Shown here: positions 1 to 5,814 of the stretch, in pieces
How positions within the stretch are numbered: position 1 is the first letter of the stretch
Layout of the letters: each line of letters opens with the position of its first letter
Assembly (NCBI GenBank): GCA_030601485.1
Contig: JAUVTO010000097.1
Location: forward strand, 1 to 6,631
Direction: 5' to 3'
DNA from: Desulfobacterales bacterium
Lineage (GTDB): Bacteria; Desulfobacterota; Desulfobacteria; Desulfobacterales; UBA11574
Length of the DNA stretch: 6,631 nt
Position numbers and translations under genes: made by a program
The notes under the pieces: generated by a model
Databases searched by the model: none
The model's input: only the letters and a program-made list of their open reading frames with translations
What the model was told of the DNA's origin: nothing

Positions 1-27
1 GGTAAACAAAACGGTGCAAAGAAATGA
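1..27 (+). CDS. hflK: Probable 3' end of hflK (partial)
   Basis: Reading from base 1, the last eight codons give GKQNGAKK followed by TGA at 25-27. This TGA overlaps the hflC ATG at 24-26 in an ATGA arrangement, typical of translationally coupled genes. A short lysine-rich hydrophilic tail fits the usual C-terminus of HflK, and hflK normally lies directly upstream of hflC. The other two frames also reach stops here (TAA at 3-5 and TAA at 32-34), so the frame choice is an inference from the overlap and the gene order. Too little is present to prove identity. Confidence 0.5.
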   Translation, partial: GKQNGAKK

Positions 28-965
28 AAAATAAATATATTATTCTAATTGTTGCAGTTGTGGTGATTCTTCTCGGTTTTTCATCCGCATATATAGTGGA
101 TGAAACCGAACAGGTTGTCGTCACTCAGTTCGGCAAAGTTGTGGGTAAAACCAAGGTGGACTCCGGTCTTTACTTCAAGGTCCCTTTTATCCAACATACA
201 ACTTATTTTCCGAAAAATCTTCTGGCATGGGATGGTGATCCCGGCCAGATCCCTACGCTGGATAAAACCTATATCTGGGTTGACACATTTGCCAGATGGA
301 GAATAGTCGATGCGATAAAATTCTTTCAGACGGTCAACAATACCACCAGCGCCCAGGGAAGGCTGGACGATATCATCGATCCTGCTGTTCGAAACCTAAT
401 AACTGAAAACAAACTGATCGAAACCGTTCGAAAGAGCAACCGGGAGCTGGACACCTATGAAACCGGACTTGAAGATGTAAAAGAAAGACCATCCTACAAG
501 ATTAAAACCGGCAGGGAAAAAATCACCCACATGATAATGAAACAGTCCCAGCCCAAACTAAAAAAATTCGGGATTGAGATTGTCGATGTGAAGATAAAAC
601 GTATCAATTATGTGGAGCAGGTCAGGAACTCCGTGTATGGCCGCATGATTGCAGAGCGGAAACAGATCGCAGAAAAATTCAGATCCGAAGGCAAAGGTGA
701 AGCCCGAAAGATATTGGGTGAAAAAGAAAGAGATTTGAAGAAAATTACTTCCCAGGCTTACAGAAAAGCTCAGGTAATAAAAGGCAAAGCCGATGCCGAG
801 GCAACAAAGTTATACGCAAAAGCCTACGGCGTGGACCCTGAATTTTATTCATTCACTCAGACGCTTGAATTATACAATTCAACCCTTGATAAAGAGATCT
901 CGCTTGTGCTTTCAACCGACTCGGAGATTTTTAAATATTTAAAGGGGTATTCCGGGAAACCGTAA
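24..965 (+). CDS. hflC: Protease modulator HflC (SPFH/band 7)
   Basis: A 313-residue membrane protein. Residues about 4-24 form one hydrophobic N-terminal anchor, followed by a band 7/SPFH domain (about 25-220) that includes the family-typical VDETEQVVVTQFGKV start and a VPFI segment. A charged, Lys/Glu/Arg/Ala-rich helical stretch follows (about 205-270, with repeated AERKQIAEKFRSEGKGEA-like character), as expected for the coiled-coil assembly region. In studied bacteria HflC and HflK form a large cage around the FtsH AAA protease and limit its access to membrane substrates; most of the protein faces the periplasm. Length is close to the family norm (E. coli about 330). The Shine-Dalgarno before ATG 24 is weak, which fits coupling to the overlapping upstream frame. 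The gene ends 4 bases before a strong terminator, so it is probably the last gene of an hflKC operon. Confidence 0.93.
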   Translation: MKNKYIILIVAVVVILLGFSSAYIVDETEQVVVTQFGKVVGKTKVDSGLYFKVPFIQHTTYFPKNLLAWDGDPGQIPTLDKTYIWVDTFARWRIVDAIKFFQTVNNTTSAQGRLDDIIDPAVRNLITENKLIETVRKSNRELDTYETGLEDVKERPSYKIKTGREKITHMIMKQSQPKLKKFGIEIVDVKIKRINYVEQVRNSVYGRMIAERKQIAEKFRSEGKGEARKILGEKERDLKKITSQAYRKAQVIKGKADAEATKLYAKAYGVDPEFYSFTQTLELYNSTLDKEISLVLSTDSEIFKYLKGYSGKP

Positions 966-968
966 AGT

Positions 969-1037
969 AAAAAAAAGCACCAGGACTTCAAAAGCGACTC
1001 ATTTTTGCTTGAGTCTGCCAATTGGTGCTTTTTTTTT
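969..1037. terminator. Bidirectional intrinsic terminator between hflC and the bS22-like gene
   Basis: The outer stem AGCACCA (976-982) pairs with TGGTGCT (1023-1029). It is flanked by an A-run on the left (969-976) and a T-run on the right (1029-1037), so it has a U-tract when read from either strand. A second hairpin lies inside the loop: GACTCA (996-1001) with TGAGTC (1010-1015). The position, 4 bases after the hflC stop and 32 bases after the stop of the convergent small gene, fits termination for both. Confidence 0.85.
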
Positions 1038-1068
1038 CGTGTACATAAAAGCTTTGCAGGTATAAATA

Positions 1069-1167
1069 TTACTTACCCTTTTTTCTCTGATGACGTGTAC
1101 GGGCCAAAAGCTTTCTGTGCTTATGCTTTCTCATCTTTTTTCTTCGTTTTTTAACAACACTACCCAA
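1069..1167 (-). CDS. bS22-like small ribosomal protein (AURKAIP1/COX24 domain)
   Basis: A 32-residue, extremely basic protein read on the minus strand from TTG (1167-1165) to TAA (1071-1069). It begins MGSVVKKRRKKMRKHKHRKL and continues with LARTRHQRKKGK. This is the pattern of the bacterial AURKAIP1/COX24-domain proteins, called bS22 in mycobacterial ribosomes and related to mitochondrial mS38, which sit on the 30S subunit near the decoding region. The MGSV start matches the start known in that family and supports TTG as initiator. The only internal ATG (codon 12) would remove a third of the protein. The Shine-Dalgarno is GGAGGTGATC (minus strand 1179-1170), a 10-base match to the 16S 3' end, with 6 bases between GGAGGT and TTG. 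The gene converges on hflC and shares its terminator. That it is a ribosomal component here is inferred from family similarity recalled by eye. Confidence 0.85.
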   Translation of the reverse strand: MGSVVKKRRKKMRKHKHRKLLARTRHQRKKGK

Positions 1168-1169
1168 CA

Positions 1170-1179
1170 GATCACCTCC
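1170..1179 (-). promoter_or_regulatory. Extended Shine-Dalgarno of the bS22-like gene
   Basis: On the minus strand the bases GGAGGTGATC are complementary to ten consecutive bases of the usual 16S rRNA 3' tail. They decide the TTG start at 1167. It is the longest anti-SD match in the window. Confidence 0.8.
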
Positions 1180-1200
1180 AATCATTATTTTCATTTAAAA

Positions 1201-1230
1201 TTGAACCTGAATTCTTACATTATATATAAC
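1201..1230 (+). promoter_or_regulatory. Candidate sigma70-type promoter of the HELIH-protein gene
   Basis: TTGAAC at 1201-1206 (4 of 6 to the -35 consensus) is followed after 18 bases by TATAAC at 1225-1230 (5 of 6 to the -10). The implied transcription start is near 1237, leaving a leader of about 30 bases. The whole 1180-1267 gap is AT-rich and must also hold the minus-strand promoter of the bS22-like gene. For that one a TATAAT-like hexamer is visible on the minus strand, but I found no convincing -35 partner. Confidence 0.45.
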
Positions 1231-1267
1231 TATATGTCCACATTTATTTTATTCAAGATCGGATTCC

Positions 1268-1810
1268 ATGGAGAAACTTGAAAAATTCAGTGCTGAGCAA
1301 ATCGGAGTCGTTGACAATTGTGTTGCAATGGCTGAAGAACTTGTAAGCAACTTCTATAAGATGTCTGCCAGTCAATGGTCGGCATTCTGCAAATACGATA
1401 TCAAAACAATGGTTGATCTTTGCCATGAAGAGACAATTTTTGGCCCTTTTGCGCAAATCATCCGATATCAAGGACAGCGCAAAGATTCCTCACTGGGATC
1501 TTCGACCTATGATTTTTACAAAATATGTCTTCAGGACCACACCATCCTTGAAGTTCTTGGGAAAACACCCGGTATGCAACTTTACCCTTTTATCCTCTAT
1601 ATTGTACTGCATGAATTGATTCATATTATTAGATTCAGTAAATTCCTTCAGAACTTTGATGCCTCTCATGAAGAAATGACCGCGGAAGAGATGCGAGTTC
1701 ATGAAATAACCCGTCAAATTTTAAGTAACATACGAATTCCCGGGCTTAAGAAAGTATTAAAGTTTTATGACAACTGGCGAATTCCTTTTGATGATTTGCG
1801 AAGTTTATAA
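1268..1810 (+). CDS. Hypothetical protein with HELIH (HExxH) metalloprotease-like motif
   Basis: A 180-residue protein I cannot assign to a named family. It has no signal peptide. A hydrophobic run (about 106-114, YPFILYIVL) leads into HELIH at residues 115-119, the zinc-ligand and general-base signature of zincin peptidases. About 20 residues later comes a Glu-rich stretch, EEMTAEEMRVH (135-145). E140 or E141 could supply the third zinc ligand as in gluzincins, and H145 is a further candidate. The motif is followed by an aromatic/basic string (RFSKFLQNF, 122-130). Length and layout suggest a compact single-domain enzyme, or a relic that only binds metal; no activity can be claimed. The ATG at 1268 has only a weak Shine-Dalgarno, but no nearby upstream in-frame start is available. 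It is divergent from the bS22-like gene, and 133 bases with their own promoter separate it from the next gene. Confidence 0.75.
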   Translation: MEKLEKFSAEQIGVVDNCVAMAEELVSNFYKMSASQWSAFCKYDIKTMVDLCHEETIFGPFAQIIRYQGQRKDSSLGSSTYDFYKICLQDHTILEVLGKTPGMQLYPFILYIVLHELIHIIRFSKFLQNFDASHEEMTAEEMRVHEITRQILSNIRIPGLKKVLKFYDNWRIPFDDLRSL

Positions 1811-1833
1811 TAAATAAAAATACAGGTTACACC

Positions 1834-1861
1834 TTGACAATGCAAAATCATTGAATATATT
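1834..1861 (+). promoter_or_regulatory. Sigma70-type promoter upstream of fmdB
   Basis: A perfect -35 TTGACA (1834-1839) and a -10 TATATT (1856-1861, 5 of 6) are separated by 16 bases. The start would fall near 1868, giving a leader of about 75 bases. With no terminator before groES, this promoter could also feed the chaperonin genes. Confidence 0.65.
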
Positions 1862-1880
1862 AGGTCAGATTTAAATCATA

Positions 1881-1910
1881 TAACAAAAAAAATTGTGGGA
1901 TTTTTTGTTA
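1881..1910 (+). repeat. Perfect 10-bp inverted repeat in the fmdB leader
   Basis: TAACAAAAAA (1881-1890) and TTTTTTGTTA (1901-1910) are exact reverse complements around a 10-base loop, followed by an AT stretch with an 8-base T-run. It contains a single G-C pair, so as RNA it is weak. It could be a leaky terminator for read-through from the HELIH gene, an attenuator, or a protein-binding palindrome. Confidence 0.4.
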
Positions 1911-1943
1911 AATATTTTTTTTTGAAGCAGGAGGATTTTAAAA

Positions 1944-2237
1944 ATGCCGATCTATGAATATGAATGTTCAAAATGCGGCAGAGTTGATGAGGTGATCCAG
2001 AAGTTTTCTGATAAACCGCTTGCAAGATGCAAGCACTGTTCAGGAAAACTTCATAAGCTTGTTTCCCACAGCAGCTTCCATCTCAAAGGAACCGGATGGT
2101 ATGTAACCGACTATGCAAACACGTCCCGTAACTCTGCCACATCTCCCAGTAAAGGGGGGGAGGCAACAAAATCCGTCACAAACAAATCAGAAAGTAAACC
2201 CAAAGAATCAAACAAAACCACCGATAAAACCAGCTGA
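1944..2237 (+). CDS. FmdB-family zinc-ribbon protein
   Basis: A 97-residue protein beginning MPIYEYECSKCG. Cysteine pairs C8/C11 and C29/C32 form the FmdB/CxxC_CXXC_SSSS zinc ribbon, and the family-typical segment HSSFHLKGTGWYVTDYA lies at 42-58. The C-terminal third (about 59-97) is low-complexity, rich in Ser, Thr, Lys and Asn, and probably disordered. Members were named after a putative regulator of the formamidase operon, but for most the role is unknown; zinc binding and a nucleic-acid or regulatory role are inferences. A good Shine-Dalgarno AGGAGGA (1929-1935) sits 8 bases before the ATG. The stop lies 96 bases upstream of groES with no terminator between, so partial co-transcription with the chaperonin genes is possible. 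Confidence 0.88.
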   Translation: MPIYEYECSKCGRVDEVIQKFSDKPLARCKHCSGKLHKLVSHSSFHLKGTGWYVTDYANTSRNSATSPSKGGEATKSVTNKSESKPKESNKTTDKTS

Positions 2238-2272
2238 ATTATTAAAAAGTCTCGTTTTGCTTTTTGCGAAAC

Positions 2273-2301
2273 TTAACATATTAACAAGTAAAGGTTATAA
2301 A
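2273..2301 (+). promoter_or_regulatory. Sigma70-type promoter of groESL
   Basis: TTAACA (2273-2278, 5 of 6) and TATAAA (2296-2301, 5 of 6) are spaced 17 bases apart, with a start expected near 2308 and a leader of about 26 bases. An overlapping second pair (TTAACA 2281-2286 and TATACG 2303-2308, 16-base spacer) is weaker. No CIRCE inverted repeat (TTAGCACTC-N9-GAGTGCTAA) and no clear sigma32-type -10 (CCCCATnT) are present between fmdB and groES. Confidence 0.6.
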
Positions 2302-2333
2302 CTATACGTTTAAAGAAAAGGAGAATTTGAAAA

Positions 2334-2621
2334 ATGAAACTCAGACCGTTAAATGACCGAATTTTAGTGAAACGTGTTGAAGAAGAAGCAAAAACCAAGG
2401 GTGGGATTATTATTCCTGATACGGCCAAAGAAAAACCGGCAGAAGGAAAAGTGGTTGCTGTTGGCATAGGCGCGCTGAATCCCGAAGGTAAACGTGTCCC
2501 TCTTGAAGTCAAAAAAGGTGATCGGATTTTGTTCGGAAAATATGGTGGACAGGAGATAAAAGTTGAAGGTGAAGAATACATGATCATGAGTGAACAAGAA
2601 GTTCTCTGCATAATCGAATAA
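2334..2621 (+). CDS. groES: Co-chaperonin GroES (Hsp10)
   Basis: A 95-residue protein, the usual GroES length. It opens with the canonical MKLRPLNDRILVKR. The mobile loop region (about 16-34) includes GGIIIPDTAKEKP (23-35), whose hydrophobic IIIP segment docks on GroEL. It continues with the conserved EGKVVAVG and the C-terminal GDRILFGKYGGQEIKVEGEEYMIMSEQEVLCIIE strand set (given here only as family features). Seven copies form the lid of the GroEL folding chamber in the cytosol. The Shine-Dalgarno GGAG (2320-2323) is 10 bases before ATG. groEL follows after 29 bases, so the two are one operon. Confidence 0.98.
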   Translation: MKLRPLNDRILVKRVEEEAKTKGGIIIPDTAKEKPAEGKVVAVGIGALNPEGKRVPLEVKKGDRILFGKYGGQEIKVEGEEYMIMSEQEVLCIIE

Positions 2622-2650
2622 TAAACATTCAAAATGGAGGACAGACCAAG

Positions 2651-4306
2651 ATGGCTAAAGAAATAAAATACGATATGAAAGCCCGGGAAGCCATGCTCAA
2701 CGGAGTTAAAACTCTCGCTGACGCAGTGGTTGTTACACTCGGTCCCAAAGGAAGAAATGTAGTTCTTGAGAAATCATGGGGATCTCCCACGGTTACCAAA
2801 GACGGCGTAACCGTAGCAAAAGAAATCGAACTCGAAGACAAGTTTGAAAACATGGGTGCCCAGATGGTAAAAGAGGTTGCCAGCAAGACCAGTGATATGG
2901 CCGGTGACGGTACAACCACCGCTACGATCCTGGCAAAATCAATATATGAAGAAGGTCAGAAGCTTGTTGCGGCCGGCAACAACCCCATGGCTATCAAACG
3001 AGGTGTTGACAAGGCTATCGAGGTTGCCGTCAAAGAACTGCACAGGATCAGCAAACCTACCAAAGACCAGCGTGAAATCGCTCAGGTGGGCACCATTTCT
3101 GCTAACAACGACGAAACCATAGGGAACATCATTGCCGAAGCAATGAACAAGGTGGGTAAAGAAGGTGTGATTACTGTTGAAGAAGCCAAGGCCATGGAAA
3201 CCTCCCTTGAGGTTGTCGAAGGTATGCAGTTTGATCGTGGCTACCTTTCCCCATATTTTGTGACCGATGCTGAAAAGATGATTGTCTCATTAGAAGATCC
3301 TTATATTCTCATTAACGAAAAGAAGATCAGCAGCATGAAAGATCTCCTTCCGATTCTTGAGCAGATTGCCAAGATGGGGAAACCGCTTGTGATTATCGCA
3401 GAAGATGTGGAAGGGGAGGCACTGGCAACCCTGGTTGTTAATAAACTAAGGGGCACACTTAACGTGGCTGCTGTCAAGGCTCCGGGTTTTGGTGACAGAC
3501 GACAAGCCATGCTTGAAGATATAGCGATTCTGACCGGCGGTCAGGTTGTTTCAGAGGATCTTGGGATCAAGCTCGAGAATCTCTCACTTACGGACCTTGG
3601 CCAGGCCAAACGGATTAGCATCGACAAAGACAACACAACCATCGTTGACGGCGCAGGCACACGTGCTGCTCTGGAAGGCCGTGTCAAACAGATCCGCGCT
3701 CAAATCGATGAGACCACATCGGATTACGACCGTGAAAAACTCCAGGAGCGATTGGCCAAGCTGATCGGCGGTGTTGCTGTTATTAACGTGGGGGCTGCAA
3801 CAGAGATCGAGATGAAAGATAAAAAGGCCCGTGTTGAAGATGCATTGAACGCTACCCGGGCTGCGGTTGAAGAAGGTATCGTTCCCGGCGGCGGGGTTGC
3901 ACTTGTCCGTTGCTTGGATTCTCTGGAAAAAATTAAAATCAAAGCCGATCAGAAGCTGGGGATCAAGGTTGTTATGAGGGCCATTGAAGAACCCTTACGC
4001 CAAATTGTCAACAATGCCGGATTTGAAGGGTCCGTTGTGATCGATAAAGTTAAAAACGGCGAAGGCGCTTTTGGTTTTAACGCCGAAACCAACGTCTATG
4101 AAGATTTGATTAAAGCCGGTGTTATCGATCCGACCAAGGTGGTTCGTTACGCGCTGCAAAACGCAGGAAGTGTTGCATCCCTGATGCTGACCACCGAAGC
4201 CATGGTCGCGGAAAAGCCTGAAGACAAGTCCGAAATGATGCCGGGTGGTGGCATGGGCGGCGGCATGGGCGGCGGCGGAATGGGCGGCATGGGTGGAATG
4301 ATGTAG
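2651..4306 (+). CDS. groEL: Chaperonin GroEL (Hsp60)
   Basis: A 551-residue protein, full length for GroEL (E. coli 548). Visible landmarks are the nucleotide-binding TLGPKGRNV (29-37), the phosphate-contacting DGTTT (86-90), the catalytic aspartate at residue 397 in VEDALNATRAAVEEG (equivalent to E. coli D398), GGG following IVP just after it, and the Gly-Gly-Met tail at 531-551. The apical domain (about 190-375) contains FDRGYLSPYF and APGFGDRR, both well conserved. It acts as a 14-mer with GroES to fold cytosolic proteins with ATP. The Shine-Dalgarno GGAGG (2636-2640) precedes ATG by 10 bases. Nothing is truncated and all landmark residues are present, so it is expected to be functional. 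Transcription stops at the hairpin 42 bases downstream. Confidence 0.99.
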   Translation: MAKEIKYDMKAREAMLNGVKTLADAVVVTLGPKGRNVVLEKSWGSPTVTKDGVTVAKEIELEDKFENMGAQMVKEVASKTSDMAGDGTTTATILAKSIYEEGQKLVAAGNNPMAIKRGVDKAIEVAVKELHRISKPTKDQREIAQVGTISANNDETIGNIIAEAMNKVGKEGVITVEEAKAMETSLEVVEGMQFDRGYLSPYFVTDAEKMIVSLEDPYILINEKKISSMKDLLPILEQIAKMGKPLVIIAEDVEGEALATLVVNKLRGTLNVAAVKAPGFGDRRQAMLEDIAILTGGQVVSEDLGIKLENLSLTDLGQAKRISIDKDNTTIVDGAGTRAALEGRVKQIRAQIDETTSDYDREKLQERLAKLIGGVAVINVGAATEIEMKDKKARVEDALNATRAAVEEGIVPGGGVALVRCLDSLEKIKIKADQKLGIKVVMRAIEEPLRQIVNNAGFEGSVVIDKVKNGEGAFGFNAETNVYEDLIKAGVIDPTKVVRYALQNAGSVASLMLTTEAMVAEKPEDKSEMMPGGGMGGGMGGGGMGGMGGMM

Positions 4307-4347
4307 CCCTGTGTAATTGACTGTTGACAACAAAAAGAGTGTAGATC

Positions 4348-4385
4348 AAAGCCCTTATGCTAATTATAGCATGAGGGCTTTTTTA
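4348..4385 (+). terminator. Intrinsic terminator of groESL
   Basis: A 15-bp stem is formed by 4348-4362 (AAAGCCCTTATGCTA) and 4367-4381, with one G-U pair and a 4-base loop (4363-4366). It runs straight into six T's (4379-4384). This is the strongest one-directional terminator in the window, and it isolates groESL from the LysM gene. Confidence 0.92.
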
Positions 4386-4394
4386 TTGAAAAGC

Positions 4395-4424
4395 TTGACA
4401 AATCACCGGTGGACGGGGTATAAA
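4395..4424 (+). promoter_or_regulatory. Sigma70-type promoter of the LysM-protein gene
   Basis: A perfect TTGACA (4395-4400) and TATAAA (4419-4424, extended as TATAAAAT) are separated by 18 bases. They lie about 10 bases after the groEL terminator T-run and about 50 bases before the chosen start codon. Confidence 0.7.
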
Positions 4425-4476
4425 ATCGACTGAAAAAATGGTTGGTTAAACAACAAATTAAAAATTGGAGAATCTG

Positions 4477-5511
4477 ATGTATTGCAACAGAAAATTCCAG
4501 ATGATAATTTATCTGTCTATTTTGGCCGCAATGATTTTTTTTCCGGTTCGTATGTTTGCACAGGAAAACAAAGAGATTGTGGAACATGAAACAGGCTTTT
4601 ACTATACCGTTCAGAAAGGAGATACCCTCTGGGATCTTTCAGATCGGTTTTTTGATTCATCGTGGCTGTGGCCTGATTTATGGAGTGAGAATAGTCAGAT
4701 CTCCAATCCTCACTGGATTTATCCGGGCGAGCGTATCCGTATCTTTCATCAAAAGGGGGCCGAAAGCTTTGCCGGAAAAACCGTATCAAGGCGCCGGACA
4801 CTCGAGAAAAAACCCCAAAAAGAGCCGCTGTATTATTACTATTCCCCTATTGACAGAATTGGATTCATCAGGAAAGATCCTGTGACCCCGTCAGGAGTCA
4901 TTTTTAAAGTAAAAGATGATAAAGAAATGATCAGCGCGGGGGATCTGGTTTTTATCCGGGCAAAGGGGGATATGAACCTTACGGCGGGAAGCAAATATAG
5001 TGTATATAGAACCTCAAAGCCTATCATTAACCAAAAAACAGAAGCACACATCGGAACTCAGCACTATCTGACAGGTATTGTTGAAATTACAAAAATTGAC
5101 CCCCGTTTCGCCGTAGCCAGGATTATTCAATCTTACCGTACCATTGAAGTGGGCAACCTTTTAATGCCATACAAAAGGCGATCACCCAGAATTGAGCTGA
5201 CCCAAAGCAAAAAAGGACTAAACGGGGAGCTCGTTATATCCGAGGAGCATGCGAATATCATTGGAGATAACGACATTGTGTTCATTGATAAGGGTAGTAA
5301 GGACGATGTGAAATTAGGACAACAGTACAGTATATACTATCAAGAAAAGCATCGGCTCGATACGGAGACCAAAGAAGATGTTCTGCTCACACAAATTGTC
5401 TACGGCACGTTGCTTGTGCTTCATACCGAACAGACCACATCAACGGTTCTCATAACCCGGTCAGACCGGAGCATTAATCCGGGAGCTAAAATTTGCAGCC
5501 CCATTGAGTAG
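4477..5511 (+). CDS. Secreted LysM-domain protein with duplicated C-terminal unit
   Basis: I place the start at ATG 4477 (344 residues) because TTGGAGA at 4465-4471 is the Shine-Dalgarno, with GGAG ending 6 bases upstream. An in-frame TTG at 4465 lies inside that site. The N-terminus has a basic patch, a hydrophobic core (about 9-24) and a likely signal-peptidase I site after RMFA (residue 28). A LysM domain spans about 42-89, starting YYTVQKGDTLWDLSDRFF and ending with YPGERIRI, so it should bind peptidoglycan glycan in the periplasm. After a basic linker (about 92-112), two similar segments follow, about 150-232 and 259-341. Each has a GDxVFI start, a G-x-x-YSxY core and a closing IxxGxxxxP-like end. 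I do not recognise this unit; it looks beta-rich. The protein may be a cell-wall-anchored scaffold. No enzyme motif was seen. Confidence 0.85.
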   Translation: MYCNRKFQMIIYLSILAAMIFFPVRMFAQENKEIVEHETGFYYTVQKGDTLWDLSDRFFDSSWLWPDLWSENSQISNPHWIYPGERIRIFHQKGAESFAGKTVSRRRTLEKKPQKEPLYYYYSPIDRIGFIRKDPVTPSGVIFKVKDDKEMISAGDLVFIRAKGDMNLTAGSKYSVYRTSKPIINQKTEAHIGTQHYLTGIVEITKIDPRFAVARIIQSYRTIEVGNLLMPYKRRSPRIELTQSKKGLNGELVISEEHANIIGDNDIVFIDKGSKDDVKLGQQYSIYYQEKHRLDTETKEDVLLTQIVYGTLLVLHTEQTTSTVLITRSDRSINPGAKICSPIE

Positions 5512-5654
5512 GGTTTGTTATGGTTCATGAGCAATTCGGGTTAAGTTTCAACTATACGAAATTATAAAATATATACCATATTTCGATAACAATTGATGCA
5601 GTTGCTTAATTGTAAATTTTGTGCTTTTTGTGGCAAAAAAATGCTTAGCCAATT
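5512..5654. other. AT-rich intergenic stretch without a recognisable gene
   Basis: This is the first half of the roughly 300-base gap after the LysM gene. It holds only short palindromes: CGAAAT (5557-5562) with ATTTCG (5580-5585); TTTTTG (5625-5630) with CAAAAA (5634-5639) around TGG; and CTTAATTG (5605-5612) with CAATTAAG (5650-5657). None is followed by a T-run that would make a convincing terminator, and no ORF with a ribosome-binding site was found. Confidence 0.5.
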
Positions 5655-5661
5655 AAGTGTG

Positions 5662-5764
5662 AAGTGATCTAAAGTGCCTAAAGTTAAGGAATACTGCCAA
5701 TTTGTATAGAAGCCGGAGCGTAGCGACTCCTTAACTTTAGCTCACTTCAAACTTTAGCTCACTT
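5662..5764. repeat. Structured palindromic repeat element with tandem 15-base ends
   Basis: The 3' side carries two exact copies of AACTTTAGCTCACTT (5733-5747 and 5750-5764, period 17). The 5' side carries inverted versions: AAGTGATCTAAAGTG (5662-5676, 13 of 15) and CTAAAGTTAAGGA (5678-5690), the latter an exact 13-base complement of TCCTTAACTTTAG (5728-5740). Between them lies a small hairpin, GGAGCG (5715-5720), TAG loop, CG-A-CTCC (5724-5730). The element is non-coding. It may be a REP/MITE-like dispersed repeat or a structured RNA; copy number cannot be judged from one window. Confidence 0.65.
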
Positions 5765-5814
5765 GTAACTTTTCCGGTTTATCCGGGTTGGATGTTAGAA
5801 AGAAAGGCTGTGTG

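Noticed and set aside
1090..1281. 63-codon plus-strand frame opposite the bS22-like gene
   Set aside because: No ribosome-binding site and no recognisable protein. It is the antisense of a basic small gene continued into AT-rich intergenic DNA.
2247..2274. Hairpin GTTTTGC-TTTTT-GCGAAAC after fmdB as a terminator
   Set aside because: Only seven pairs including one wobble, and no T-run follows. It immediately abuts the groES -35 region. Its resemblance to the AAAAAGTC end of the terminal element is too short to be meaningful.
2238..2333. CIRCE operator for HrcA at groES
   Set aside because: No TTAGCACTC/GAGTGCTAA pair, even degenerate, could be found between fmdB and groES.
2629..2919. Several open frames antisense to or out of frame within groES and groEL (also near 3301-3510, 3724-3942 and 3995-4349)
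   Set aside because: They arise from the codon bias of the highly conserved chaperonin genes. Their translations are low-complexity Ser/Thr/Pro or His/Ala strings with no start signals.
4324..4329. Extra TTGACA as a promoter after groEL
   Set aside because: No -10 at suitable spacing before the terminator stem; the better TTGACA at 4395 has one.
5733..5764. CRISPR-like tandem repeat
   Set aside because: Only two 15-base copies with a 2-base gap. There are no spacers and no cas genes, and inverted copies next to them show a palindrome instead.
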